Shown: one piece after another, positions 6,827-14,890 of the stretch | Layout of the letters: each line of letters opens with the position of its first letter | Numbering within the stretch: the stretch's first letter is position 1 | NCBI GenBank assembly: GCA_003451635.1 | Contig: DMAT01000275.1 | Coordinates: forward strand, 1 to 43,932 | Source: Syntrophus sp. (in: bacteria) | Lineage (GTDB): Bacteria > Desulfobacterota > Syntrophia > Syntrophales > UBA8958 | Length of the DNA stretch: 43,932 bases | Reading direction: 5' to 3' | The notes under the pieces: generated by a model | The model's database searches: none | Told to the model about the DNA's origin: nothing | What the model saw: the letters and a program-made list of their open reading frames with translations, nothing else | Program-made: the position numbers and the translations under genes

Positions 6827-8209
6827 ATGTCGCTAAGTGGTCTGTTACAAGTTTCAAGAAATGCCCTTGCCTCCTATCAGATGGCGATCGATGTGACGGG
6901 CGGTAATATCGCCAATGTCAGCACCCCCGGTTACAGTCGTCAGCGTCCTGTTCTCAGGGCAACAGGTGACGTACAGGGTGGGGCGACAAATACCCAGATG
7001 AGTGTCGAGGTTACGAAAGTTGACAGATTCTTTGATAGTTACCTGGAAGTGCAGATCGTGGATCAGCAACAGAAAGCAGGTTATAGCAAAACGGAAAGCA
7101 GTTTGCTGGGAAGAATAGAATTAATCTTTAATGAGGCTAAAGGCGCCGGGTTAAACGATGTTATGGGACGTTTTTGGGGGGCATGGGATGATCTGGCGAT
7201 CAATCCCGGCGGCCAGGTGGAGAGGGACGCCCTGGTTTCCGTATCGGAAGAACTTGCTTCCAGATTCAATACAATGGCTGCGGATCTGGAGGATATTAAA
7301 CAGGATGCGAATCTGAGTATTAAAGACACCATTTTGGAAATCAACAAATTGACAAGTAACATTGCCGATGTGAACAAGGCAATTACTGAAAGAGGGAATA
7401 TTAGTGGAGAATCAAACCGATTATTGGACGAGCGGTCGGAACTCTTAAAATCACTCAGTGAACTTATAGATTTGAACTATGTCGTTGACTCCAACGGCGC
7501 CCTGAATGTTTTCTTACCAAATGGCAAGCAGATAGTTACAGGAAACCTTGCCTGGGAGCTTGATTTTAGAAATGAACACGTTGTCTCTAAGCAATCACCC
7601 ACTGAGAGTATGGATGAAATCCTGTCTCAGGGAGACAAGGGAAAGCTTGCCGCCCTGCTTAATGTGCGGGACGATTATATTCCTAGTTATCAGGAGAAAC
7701 TGGATGATCTTGCCAAAGAGATCATTACCCAGGTGAATAATTTGCACAAAGAAGGTTATGACGCCTATCAGAATACAGGCAATGATTTCTTCGTCCCCGC
7801 CGGATCAGATAATATAGCCAAAAAGATGGCCGTGAAGACTGAAATTATCAATGATGTAAACAGGGTCGCCGCATCCGCGGTCGTTTCAGCCGGAAACGGC
7901 GAAATTGCCCGGGAAATATCAGCCATGAAAGATAAACTGCTCATGAACAGCGATACTGCAACCTTTGGCAGTTATTATGGATCCATGATTGGACAGATAG
8001 GGCGTGATGTTGCGGACGCAAATAGCAATGCCATACATCAGGATGCCATCCTTACCCAATTGGTCAGTCATCGCGATTCAGCGTCGGGTGTTTCTGTTGA
8101 CGAAGAGATGATGAACATACTTAAATATCAGATGGGATATAATGCCGCAGGGCGGCTTTGTCAGACGGTGAATGAGCTTTTAGATACGCTTATGAATCTG
8201 GGCAGATAA
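6827..8209 (+). CDS. flgK: FlgK, hook-filament junction protein 1
   Basis: This 460-aa junction protein joins hook to filament. The N-terminus has the axial-protein motif (SRNALASYQMAIDVTGGNIA followed by NVSTPGYSRQRPV), then the FlgK-specific region (WDDLAINPGGQVERDALVSV). The C-terminus ends in the expected helix (VDEEMMNILKYQMGYNAAGR then VNELLDTLMNLGR). It is shorter than the enterobacterial protein (about 550 aa) because the variable outer domain is small. It lies 4 bp after flgN and 23 bp before flgL in the same sigma-54 operon. Confidence 0.96.
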   Translation: MSLSGLLQVSRNALASYQMAIDVTGGNIANVSTPGYSRQRPVLRATGDVQGGATNTQMSVEVTKVDRFFDSYLEVQIVDQQQKAGYSKTESSLLGRIELIFNEAKGAGLNDVMGRFWGAWDDLAINPGGQVERDALVSVSEELASRFNTMAADLEDIKQDANLSIKDTILEINKLTSNIADVNKAITERGNISGESNRLLDERSELLKSLSELIDLNYVVDSNGALNVFLPNGKQIVTGNLAWELDFRNEHVVSKQSPTESMDEILSQGDKGKLAALLNVRDDYIPSYQEKLDDLAKEIITQVNNLHKEGYDAYQNTGNDFFVPAGSDNIAKKMAVKTEIINDVNRVAASAVVSAGNGEIAREISAMKDKLLMNSDTATFGSYYGSMIGQIGRDVADANSNAIHQDAILTQLVSHRDSASGVSVDEEMMNILKYQMGYNAAGRLCQTVNELLDTLMNLGR

Positions 8210-8232
8210 AATATTTAATATAGGTGTGAGCC

Positions 8233-9429
8233 ATGGGTATCCGTATTACCGATAACGCGCAATTCAGTTCTGTCATCGATAATCTCTTTAACATCAGAAA
8301 GCAGTACCAGGATGTCATGGAGAAGCTTGCCAGTCAGAAGAATATTAACAAGATTTCTGATGACTCCCTCGGGATCACGAGAGTTCTTGGCTTTAAACAG
8401 ACAAATCAAGCCATAGGCCAATATCAGCGCAATATTGAAAACACCAATTCATGGCTGTCGGCGACGGAAGGAAAACTCAACAACGCAGATGAACTATTGA
8501 CGGAAGCACGGGCATTAGCCGTTTCCCAAACAACGGGAACGGCCAATGCAGACTCCAGGAAGATAGCGGCTCAGAAAGTTCAAGCTATTATGGACGAAAT
8601 GCTTTCTCTCGCGAATTCAAAGCTTGGTGACCGCTACTTATTTGCCGGTTCACGAAGTGATGTGAAGCCTTTTGAATCTACAGAATCCGCTCCGACAATA
8701 GATGCTCCAGTTGCCGGGAAGGAGAATGTCTATACCGGGACTGTCGCAGAGAGTGGTCCTTACACCGGGACCAGGAATAATGCTTACGTCCTGAAAATCG
8801 TTGATGGTGGCTTGAGGAGCGCAGCGACCTATAAAATATCTGATGACGGAGGCGAGACATGGGGTGCCGTAAGTGCGCCTGCAGATCTCGACAGTCCTGT
8901 CGATCTCGGTGATGGAGTTAAGCTGACTTTTGCCGCAGGCACATTTGCAGAAAACGATCTTTTTTATGTCAATGCCTATACTGCTGGCTATTACAAGGGA
9001 AACGACGGGGCGCTTAATGTTTCTATCAAAAAGGATTCTTCTGCAAATTACAACATCACCGGCGCGGAGGCGTTTACAGACAATGGAGGCGGCAGCGTCG
9101 ATGTATTCAAGGCACTGAAGAGTTTCAAGGATGCATTGGAAGGCAATAGCGTTGATGAAATATCCGCAGCAATTGGTGATATGAAAACGGCGCAGGATCA
9201 AGTTAATCTTTGTATTGCCAAGTGTGGTTCACGGGCAAACAGGATGGAAATGGCAAAAAACAACCTTTCGGAACTGCAGTTGAATATGACTTCCCTGATC
9301 TCGGCAACTGAAGACGCTGACATTGCGGAACTGGTAACCACATTTTCCATGAAAGAGGTCGCCTTGCAGGCGGCCTACGAAGTGGCGTCAAGAATTACGA
9401 GTAACTCCATTATTAACTTTCTTAAATAG
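8233..9429 (+). CDS. flgL: FlgL, hook-filament junction protein 2
   Basis: This 398-aa flagellin-like junction protein sits between FlgK and the filament. The N-terminal coiled-coil region is typical (IDNLFNIRKQYQDVMEKLAS, then KINKISDD-like NINKISDDSLG). So is the DADSRKIAAQKVQAI-type stretch with LANSKLGDRYLFAGS. The C-terminus (ADIAELVTTFSMKEVALQAA then SIINFLK) is a flagellin-family D0 helix. The central 150-270 region is a variable beta domain. It is longer than E. coli FlgL (317 aa). csrA starts 18 bp downstream. Confidence 0.95.
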   Translation: MGIRITDNAQFSSVIDNLFNIRKQYQDVMEKLASQKNINKISDDSLGITRVLGFKQTNQAIGQYQRNIENTNSWLSATEGKLNNADELLTEARALAVSQTTGTANADSRKIAAQKVQAIMDEMLSLANSKLGDRYLFAGSRSDVKPFESTESAPTIDAPVAGKENVYTGTVAESGPYTGTRNNAYVLKIVDGGLRSAATYKISDDGGETWGAVSAPADLDSPVDLGDGVKLTFAAGTFAENDLFYVNAYTAGYYKGNDGALNVSIKKDSSANYNITGAEAFTDNGGGSVDVFKALKSFKDALEGNSVDEISAAIGDMKTAQDQVNLCIAKCGSRANRMEMAKNNLSELQLNMTSLISATEDADIAELVTTFSMKEVALQAAYEVASRITSNSIINFLK

Positions 9430-9447
9430 AGCAACTGGAGGTTAAAC

Positions 9448-9690
9448 ATGTTAATCCTGACAAGGAAGTTGGGAGAAGTTGTAGCTGTCGGGGACGATAT
9501 AAAGATCGTCATCGTGGACATCAAGGGGAAGCATGTTCGTATAGGGGTTGAAGCGCCAAGGCAAACAAAAATTTATCGCGAGGAATTATATCAGATAATT
9601 AGAGAACAAAACCAGGAATCAACTCAGAGTCATTCTATACAGATAGACGATATCTTGTCAAAATATAAGAATAAAATTGAAAAGACCTAA
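9448..9690 (+). CDS. csrA: CsrA, RNA-binding translational regulator with C-terminal extension
   Basis: This 80-aa protein begins with canonical CsrA (MLILTRKLGEVVAVGDDIKI, then VRIGVEAPRQTKIYREELY); the family core ends near residue 50. CsrA dimers bind GGA motifs in mRNA leaders and usually block the ribosome site. The extra C-terminal tail (residues 51-80, HSIQIDDILSKYKNKIEKT) is longer than in the 61-aa enterobacterial protein; CsrA from species with FliW is known to carry such an extension for FliW binding. fliW follows 72 bp later. The likely target is the fliC leader (16027-16076). A good GGAGG precedes the ATG. Confidence 0.95.
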   Translation: MLILTRKLGEVVAVGDDIKIVIVDIKGKHVRIGVEAPRQTKIYREELYQIIREQNQESTQSHSIQIDDILSKYKNKIEKT

Positions 9691-9762
9691 ACATGCAATG
9701 ATTTAAGCGTAATGTGCATGACAGGTAAACGCTGCAAATGATTATGAAAAGGGGTATTCTAA

Positions 9763-10182
9763 ATGAAGATTAAAACAAGTCGTTTTGGCGAGATTGAGGT
9801 TGATGAGTTAAAAATCATCGAGATGAGGGGTGGAATCCTTGGTTATAACAGTTTGAAGAGATTTGTGATGATTGTTCACGAAGAGGGAAGCCCTTTTCAT
9901 TGGTTTCAATCCTTGGAAGACGGTTCAATCGCTTTCATTACGATGAACCCCTTCATCGCTAAATCAGACTATGAGCCTGAAATAGACGACCAGACGATTG
10001 AAATGCTGGAAGTAGAGAGAGAGGAAGATATTGAGCTCATGGCCATTCTAACCATCCGTTCAGAACCGGCAAAGATGACCGCAAATCTGCGCGCCCCTTT
10101 GGTGATAAACAAACAGAAAAAATTAGCAAGCCAGGTTGTTCTTGAGGACGAACAATACCCTGTGCGATATAATATTGCCTGA
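9763..10182 (+). CDS. fliW: FliW, flagellar assembly factor and CsrA antagonist
   Basis: This 139-aa protein has FliW landmarks: IKTSRFGEIEVDELKIIEMR, GILGYNSLKRFVMI, PFHWFQSLEDGSIAFITMNP and the C-terminal TANLRAPLVINKQKKLASQV with a QYPVRY tail. FliW binds either flagellin or CsrA: when cytosolic flagellin is low, FliW is freed and lifts CsrA repression of the flagellin mRNA. Its position after csrA and near fliC fits that loop. AAAAGGGG precedes the ATG. The gene converges on flaG, with a small hairpin (10208-10224) between them. Confidence 0.95.
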   Translation: MKIKTSRFGEIEVDELKIIEMRGGILGYNSLKRFVMIVHEEGSPFHWFQSLEDGSIAFITMNPFIAKSDYEPEIDDQTIEMLEVEREEDIELMAILTIRSEPAKMTANLRAPLVINKQKKLASQVVLEDEQYPVRYNIA

Positions 10183-10207
10183 GTAAAGTTGTATCGCTGG
10201 TCTGTAG

Positions 10208-10224
10208 ATGTTTTCTGAAAACAT
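10208..10224. terminator. Short hairpin between convergent fliW and flaG
   Basis: ATGTTTT and AAAACAT form a 7-bp stem around CTG. It is AT-rich and symmetrical, so it may act weakly in both directions between the two converging transcripts. Confidence 0.45.
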
Positions 10225-10234
10225 GAAACCTGCC

Positions 10235-10576
10235 TCAGGCCTGGGTGTTGAAGATGATACCAGTTATTTCTCTCATTTTGGCGTATAGATCCTGAATTTC
10301 TCTCGACGGTATTTCGCGGATCACCTCGCCGGTATCCTTGTCTGCGACGACGACGGCAATTTTGTCTCCATTTTCTCCATACGTGGAAAACTCAAGACTG
10401 ACGTTCATGCTGTTAATTTGCCGTTGCATTTCATGAACCATCTGTTTCATTCGTTCATTCTCTACAGAACGCTGCTCTTCTAACTTCATTGCCGTCCGAC
10501 CTTCCTTGGAACGGCCAAGAAGCGGCATTGCGTCGCCTTTCGAGACGCTTCCAGTATTTACGGCGCCGATATTCAC
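10235..10576 (-). CDS. flaG: FlaG family flagellar protein
   Basis: This 113-aa protein matches FlaG: a variable polar N-terminus followed by a conserved C-terminal domain. The central helix is MKQMVHEMQRQINSMNVSLE, followed by KIAVVVADKDTGEVIREIPS and a final helix (REIQDLYAKMREITGIIFNT). FlaG proteins are linked to filament length and flagellin regulation in several bacteria, but the mechanism is poorly known. It is downstream of the fliT-like gene and has its own sigma-28 promoter at 10616-10642. A GGGAGGTGATGG Shine-Dalgarno region precedes the start. Confidence 0.9.
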   Translation of the reverse strand: MNIGAVNTGSVSKGDAMPLLGRSKEGRTAMKLEEQRSVENERMKQMVHEMQRQINSMNVSLEFSTYGENGDKIAVVVADKDTGEVIREIPSREIQDLYAKMREITGIIFNTQA

Positions 10577-10615
10577 CTTCCATCACCTCCCTATAATATT
10601 TATCCTTTAATCCTA

Positions 10616-10642
10616 CTATCGGCAACCTTAAGAAAAACTTGA
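10616..10642 (-). promoter_or_regulatory. Sigma-28 (FliA) promoter of flaG
   Basis: On the minus strand, TCAAGTTT (-35), 11 nt, then GCCGATAG (-10). This is the exact consensus spacing with 6/8 and 7/8 matches. It lies between the fliT-like stop and the flaG start, so flaG can be expressed apart from fliD-fliS. Confidence 0.82.
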
Positions 10643-10655
10643 ATGTTTATGACAT

Positions 10656-11099
10656 TCATGTCCGTACGTCGAGAAACTTGGGTATCCCGAGGGTGTTATT
10701 GGCATACCCGGACATCACTTTATCTTGTTTGCTGATGGTTTGCAGATCTCCCTTTGCTAAATTGCATTTTAGAATCGCTATTGAATGACAATCTTTGTTG
10801 GCTTCGATGATTTTCTGTAAGGTCTTGTTCAGAGCGTTAGTAATTACCGCCCGTTCTTTACCGCCGCCGTCGTCGTCCCGATTAGTTTTATTCACTTCAT
10901 GATCCAGTCCGTTGACGAAGCGGATCATATCTTCACGTTGCATGGTCAGTTCTTCAACCCTGCCCATATCCTCTGCTTCAAAGGCATTTTTTAGCTGCAG
11001 GGTTGCTGACAGGAAATCGGCGTAAAACGTTAATTTTCTGCCGAGAACATTGTTAATGTCAACCTGAACATCTTTGTTGTTTAGAGGATGTTCAGGCAT
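10656..11099 (-). CDS. FliT-like flagellar chaperone
   Basis: This 147-aa, mainly helical protein is encoded directly after fliS, the usual place for FliT or a FlgN-like chaperone. Features are an N-terminal amphipathic helix (NNVLGRKLTFYADFLSATLQ), a basic/acidic loop (EVNKTNRDDDGGGKER) and a second long helix (VITNALNKTLQKIIEANKDC). Similarity to FliT proper is weak; the name rests on size, helicity and position. I chose ATG 11099, which overlaps the fliS stop as TGATG; a GTG at 11111 would add MERV. The C-terminal YANNTLGIPKFLDVRT is unlike E. coli FliT. A second FlgN-family chaperone is possible. Confidence 0.65.
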   Translation of the reverse strand: MPEHPLNNKDVQVDINNVLGRKLTFYADFLSATLQLKNAFEAEDMGRVEELTMQREDMIRFVNGLDHEVNKTNRDDDGGGKERAVITNALNKTLQKIIEANKDCHSIAILKCNLAKGDLQTISKQDKVMSGYANNTLGIPKFLDVRT

Positions 11100-11554
11100 C
11101 ACGCGCTCCACGCCATGCGGCTGACCATGGCCGCATTATTTGTTTCATTCGGTATTAAAGCCGGCGAGAGACTGGCCATCACGGGCTTTCCTAAAGCGAG
11201 CTCTTGCCATGCCGACTCCAGTTCCTCGAGCATCCTGATTACATCATCAAAAACCGTCATATCCCTTTTGAGATCGGCATCGGTAAGGGACTGAGTCATG
11301 TAAAGATACAAAGCCCGCAGGTTCTTTGCGACTTCACCCCCCTTTTCCATATCCAGAGAGACGTTCAGTTCATGGATGATATCGAAGGCCTTCAACAGGG
11401 CTCTTCCTTTGGCTTCGTAATCAGATGCAATGTATGATTCACGGGCAAGTTTAAGGCTGCTGATCGCCCCTTCATAACACATGCGAACAAGTTTGATGGG
11501 ATCTGCAGACAGGAAATTCGCTTCCTGATAGGATCTTGTTACAGCTTCATACAT
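11099..11554 (-). CDS. fliS: FliS, flagellin-specific export chaperone
   Basis: This 151-aa protein binds the C-terminus of flagellin and prevents premature polymerisation in the cytosol. It shows the FliS pattern: AVTRSYQEANFLSADPIKLV, then RMCYEGAISSLKLARESYIA, KAFDIIHELNVSLDMEKGGE and NLRALYLYMTQSLTDADLKR. The C-terminal 25 residues extend beyond the core. It lies 64 bp after fliD and overlaps the fliT-like gene by TGATG. AAAGGAGGATAAAC is the Shine-Dalgarno region. Confidence 0.94.
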   Translation of the reverse strand: MYEAVTRSYQEANFLSADPIKLVRMCYEGAISSLKLARESYIASDYEAKGRALLKAFDIIHELNVSLDMEKGGEVAKNLRALYLYMTQSLTDADLKRDMTVFDDVIRMLEELESAWQELALGKPVMASLSPALIPNETNNAAMVSRMAWSA

Positions 11555-11592
11555 AATTGTTTATCCTCCTTTTCGATATATCATTCAAAAGT

Positions 11593-11610
11593 CGGGCGAC
11601 TTGTCGCCCG
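11593..11610 (-). terminator. GC-rich hairpin between fliD and fliS
   Basis: CGGGCGAC and GTCGCCCG pair perfectly around 2 nt. In the minus direction it is followed by a short T-run (ACTTTTGA). It could attenuate the fliD transcript so that fliS is made at a different level, or stabilise the 3' end. Confidence 0.45.
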
Positions 11611-11618
11611 GCAAGGTG

Positions 11619-14600
11619 TTACGTCGTTCGCCAGGCCTTATCTGCAGAGTTGAGCTGCCCGGCGAGCCAGTTGCTTTGGCTCTGGATCTTCTGGAGGGCC
11701 AGTTCCATCTTCACGAAACGGCTTATCATCTGTTCCCGTTTTCGGTTTAGCCGTGCCTCCATGTCATCCATTTGCGTCTGGAATCTGTCGATGTTGTTCT
11801 GTAGGGACTTCTGTTTGTCGGTTACATATCCCTCAAAGGAATCGGTGATACTGAACAGCGCCCGGTCATACAATTCGGCCACGCCTAGTGTCAGCTTCAG
11901 AGTTCCCGCATCAAAACCGCCACCCGTCGTCCCCGTATATTTTACAGACAAGCCGTCAACATTGGCGTCTTTCCTGTCGCCGGTCAGAACCTGACCCGCG
12001 CCCGTAGCTGATTCTCCGTTGATGGTCCCCGCCACGTCCACGCCGTTATCGACCGCCTGGTCGCCGCCGGTCCAGAGCAGATTGTTCTGCTGGTGGATGG
12101 TGAAACTGTTCCCTGTCCCGTAGTTGTTATGGGACATAACCAGGTGGTTTCCCGTATCAGCGGAAGCCGTTATGGACATAGCATAGCGCCCCTTCCGTCC
12201 GCCCGGGTTGGTGGTCAGCACCGTTCCGAAATCGAGGTCGTGGGCCTGGGTGTAGTCGAACGACAAGGCAACACTGCTGGACCCCGGCGTTTTGTCGGTA
12301 ATCACGATTTTCCCGGAGGCGTCAATTGCTGCCGTGACCTGACTGCCGAACGCTGTCTCAACGGCGCTCAGCAACCCCTGGACAGAATCGGTGGCCGCCT
12401 GGGAAATCGTATACGAGCCGCTGATACTGGCGCCATTGCGGGCGGTTCCGGAAAAAGAAATTACGTCGTTATCAGCCAGGCTTGCGGAAACACCGCCGCT
12501 GTCGTAGATGCTGTTCCACTTTGTGGAAGCGTTGATCTTCGATGTATGACCGGAATCGGAGTAAAGCTCCTCGGCACCGGTCAGAGCCTGAGTATAGACC
12601 GTCGCCAACTCGCTGTTGATGGAATTGGCGATCTGGGTCATGGTCATTGAGCTTGTCAGGCTGATGGTAGCGGTGCTCGTACCGGCGCTAATTGTCAGCG
12701 TTTCATTGCCGCTCAGGCTGGTGTTGTCTGACGCCGCTGAGGTATTTTTCGTCGCCGCCGAAGTGATATTTACCGCGTACTCTCCATACTTTGTATTGAT
12801 CCCGTGGGAGAGATACGCCAATGACCCGGTACTGACCTGCGCATTGGCTGTAAAAAGTTTCTGTACATCGTTGAAATTTGTTGTCAGGTAGCCGCGGAGC
12901 TTGCTGTCGTCAACAGAGAGTTTTCCTTCCCGATTCACGCTGATGCCGACCAACCCCAGGGTCGAATAATCGGAGGCGACGCCCCAGACATTCCCGCTCA
13001 GGATTGACGTAAGGTCAGATTTTACGGACGAGAGCGTCCCGTCCGCGAAGAGGATGCCGCCTGCCTTCTTTTTTGTCTCGTCATATGTATTCTGAGTGCG
13101 GATGTAGGAGGAGACATTGTTGTAACTCGTGACGAAAGTATTGATCTTATCCATCAAGGTGTCCATGTCGCGGCCGATGTTAAGGGTGATGGTTGTTCCC
13201 GCATCCGCCTTGAGCAGATCGATGGTAACACCGGTCAGGATGTCGTCGATCGTATTCTTAGAGCGGGTGACCGTCACGCCGTCAACCGATACGGAGGCGT
13301 CCGCCGCGGCGACGATCTGCCGTTTCCGGAGCGATACGGCGCTGCCCAAATCGCCATTGGCATCGAATTTCAGGGTATCGTCTGTCGTTCCCCCGGAATT
13401 TTTTACCCCCATCTTGACAGATAGCGTACTCGCTCCGGACGTATTGTCTACAACCGTAATCTTTCCGTCCCCGGTGATGGATGCGGTAACGTTGCCGAAC
13501 AAAGACTGTATCTTTGTCAGGAGTTCGCCAACGGTTTTCGTATCGGAAAGGGTGAACGTGTTATCGGACACGGCGCCGCCGCCGCTTGTCTTTGCGCCTT
13601 CAAGGAGGATATAATCATCTGACGCCCAGTTGGTGTAACCGTCGATATCTTTGATCAGGGTGTCGGCCGTTATGACCGCCCCGGCGGCGGTATTGGCAAC
13701 ATCTCCGCTCACACCGCTCACATCGGAAACGCCGCCTTTGATCGTCCCCAGCGTTTCCAGGATATTGTTCTTATCCGTATATGTATTGGCGGCGCCGGCC
13801 ACCATGAGCCGGTAATAGGTTTTGTTGTCCTCCGTTTCGGTGGTGATGGTTGCCGTCAAGCCGGCAAGGGTTAATTTGGCTTGCAGGCTGCTCAGGCTGT
13901 CAGTACTGAGGTCAATGGCCCCAACGGCTTGTCCGTTAATGACAATATCCCCGGCGCCGGATGTTTGGGCGCTGGTCAGACCGAGGAGCGACTGAATTGA
14001 AACCGTTGTGCTTGTGAAGCGATCCGTCCTGTCCCCGCCGGCGAGATGATTTTTTGCGGTTCGACTGGTGTCGGCAAAACCTAACTTATTGAGGATATCA
14101 GCTCCACCGCCGTTCTTAAGGCTGATCCCGGTGGCTCCCGTCGAGTCGCTGGTGAGGATGAGCCTGTTGTCGCCTGTTCCATAGCTGATCAGACCGGCAG
14201 TGACGCCCGTGGGGCTGGAGCCGGAGTTGGCGCTGTTAATTCTGTCTTTCAAACTTACCAGCGTATCTGTTGAGTCAATGGTGATAATTGCGCCGTTAAT
14301 CAGCAAATCCCCGACGTAACCGGCGCCGAGGGCGCTTGATGTACTCGCAAAGGAGGACGATGATAGTTTCTGGGCTGCAGCCAGAGCGTTAACCTTCAGG
14401 GTGTAGGATCCTACAGAGGCTGTCGTCGAGGTCGTAACCGCGAGGAGATCGGCGGCCTTGACGGTGCTGCTGTCGCTGCTCATAACCGCTCTGAAAACAC
14501 CGAAATCTTCGGCATCCTTAAGATTGCCTGCGGCGGTTTTCAAGGCCAGCAGCTTGGTGTTGAAGGACTGCCATTCGGTCAGTTTCGATGTATAAGCTGT

Positions 14601-14717
14601 TTTTTTGTTTGAGACAATATCCACGCTTTTGTGTTCGACGGCAATGATCTGAGTTATCATCGACTGCCAGTCGATTCCGCTGGACAGGCCGCTTACCATA
14701 CTTGTGCTCGAGGCCAT
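11619..14717 (-). CDS. fliD: FliD, filament cap protein (very large)
   Basis: At 1032 aa this is more than twice the usual FliD (about 450-550 aa). The N-terminal D0/D1 region is canonical (STSMVSGLSSGIDWQSMITQ, then EWQSFNTKLLALKTAAGNLK). So is the C-terminal coiled coil (LQNNIDRFQTQMDDMEARLN and MELALQKIQSQSNWLAGQLN). The extra length is Ser/Thr/Gly-rich beta sequence. Two segments, about residues 390-430 (LLTKIQSLFGNVTASITGDG) and 772-814 (LLSAVETAFGSQVTAAIDAS), look like duplicated modules, and further hook-IN-like motifs occur near residues 185-320. The cap folds exported flagellin at the filament tip; enlarged outer domains may act in adhesion. It is driven by a sigma-54 site at 14819-14834. 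Confidence 0.95.
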   Translation of the reverse strand: MASSTSMVSGLSSGIDWQSMITQIIAVEHKSVDIVSNKKTAYTSKLTEWQSFNTKLLALKTAAGNLKDAEDFGVFRAVMSSDSSTVKAADLLAVTTSTTASVGSYTLKVNALAAAQKLSSSSFASTSSALGAGYVGDLLINGAIITIDSTDTLVSLKDRINSANSGSSPTGVTAGLISYGTGDNRLILTSDSTGATGISLKNGGGADILNKLGFADTSRTAKNHLAGGDRTDRFTSTTVSIQSLLGLTSAQTSGAGDIVINGQAVGAIDLSTDSLSSLQAKLTLAGLTATITTETEDNKTYYRLMVAGAANTYTDKNNILETLGTIKGGVSDVSGVSGDVANTAAGAVITADTLIKDIDGYTNWASDDYILLEGAKTSGGGAVSDNTFTLSDTKTVGELLTKIQSLFGNVTASITGDGKITVVDNTSGASTLSVKMGVKNSGGTTDDTLKFDANGDLGSAVSLRKRQIVAAADASVSVDGVTVTRSKNTIDDILTGVTIDLLKADAGTTITLNIGRDMDTLMDKINTFVTSYNNVSSYIRTQNTYDETKKKAGGILFADGTLSSVKSDLTSILSGNVWGVASDYSTLGLVGISVNREGKLSVDDSKLRGYLTTNFNDVQKLFTANAQVSTGSLAYLSHGINTKYGEYAVNITSAATKNTSAASDNTSLSGNETLTISAGTSTATISLTSSMTMTQIANSINSELATVYTQALTGAEELYSDSGHTSKINASTKWNSIYDSGGVSASLADNDVISFSGTARNGASISGSYTISQAATDSVQGLLSAVETAFGSQVTAAIDASGKIVITDKTPGSSSVALSFDYTQAHDLDFGTVLTTNPGGRKGRYAMSITASADTGNHLVMSHNNYGTGNSFTIHQQNNLLWTGGDQAVDNGVDVAGTINGESATGAGQVLTGDRKDANVDGLSVKYTGTTGGGFDAGTLKLTLGVAELYDRALFSITDSFEGYVTDKQKSLQNNIDRFQTQMDDMEARLNRKREQMISRFVKMELALQKIQSQSNWLAGQLNSADKAWRTT

Positions 14718-14769
14718 GCTGTTTCTCCTCTGATTCAGTAACGAAAGAGTTTCTTTTACTAACTACATC

Positions 14770-14782
14770 GGAAATTATTTCC
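14770..14782. promoter_or_regulatory. 13-bp dyad GGAAATTATTTCC in the fliD leader
   Basis: A perfect palindrome around a central T, about 25-37 nt downstream of the predicted fliD start point. The identical 13-mer occurs in the fliC leader at 16264-16276. Possible operator or RNA element; the binding factor is unknown. Confidence 0.5.
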
Positions 14783-14818
14783 CGATACTTAAAGATTATT
14801 ATCAATTATTAACATCAA

Positions 14819-14834
14819 AGCAAGAGTTCTGCCA
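14819..14834 (-). promoter_or_regulatory. Sigma-54 (-24/-12) promoter for fliD-fliS
   Basis: Minus-strand TGGCAGAACTCTTGCT fits TGGCACR-N4-TTGCW with one mismatch and exact GG-N10-GC spacing. Transcription should begin near 14807, giving a leader of about 90 nt. The -24 element abuts the T-run of the fliC terminator. Confidence 0.82.
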
Positions 14835-14866
14835 AAAAAAACCCCGTATCGAAAGATACGGGGTTT
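14834..14866 (-). terminator. Rho-independent terminator of fliC
   Basis: A 12-bp perfect stem (AAACCCCGTATC with GATACGGGGTTT) with a GAAA loop is followed, in minus orientation, by eight T residues. It starts 25 bp after the fliC stop and isolates fliC from fliD. Confidence 0.95.
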
Positions 14867-14890
14867 CTGATGAAAGGGTTTAAGATTAGG

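Noticed and set aside
9691..9762. CATGCA/TGCATG inverted pair between csrA and fliW
   Set aside because: Only 6 bp with a long spacer; expected by chance in an AT-rich gap.
13129..13614. 161-codon open frame on the + strand
   Set aside because: Antisense to fliD; it reflects the codon bias of the real gene, with no start signal or family match.
14760..14800. Possible sigma-28 promoter in the fliD leader (TTAAGTAT then TTCCGATG)
   Set aside because: The -10 ends in GATG and not GATAA, and it overlaps the dyad; the sigma-54 site upstream is far better.
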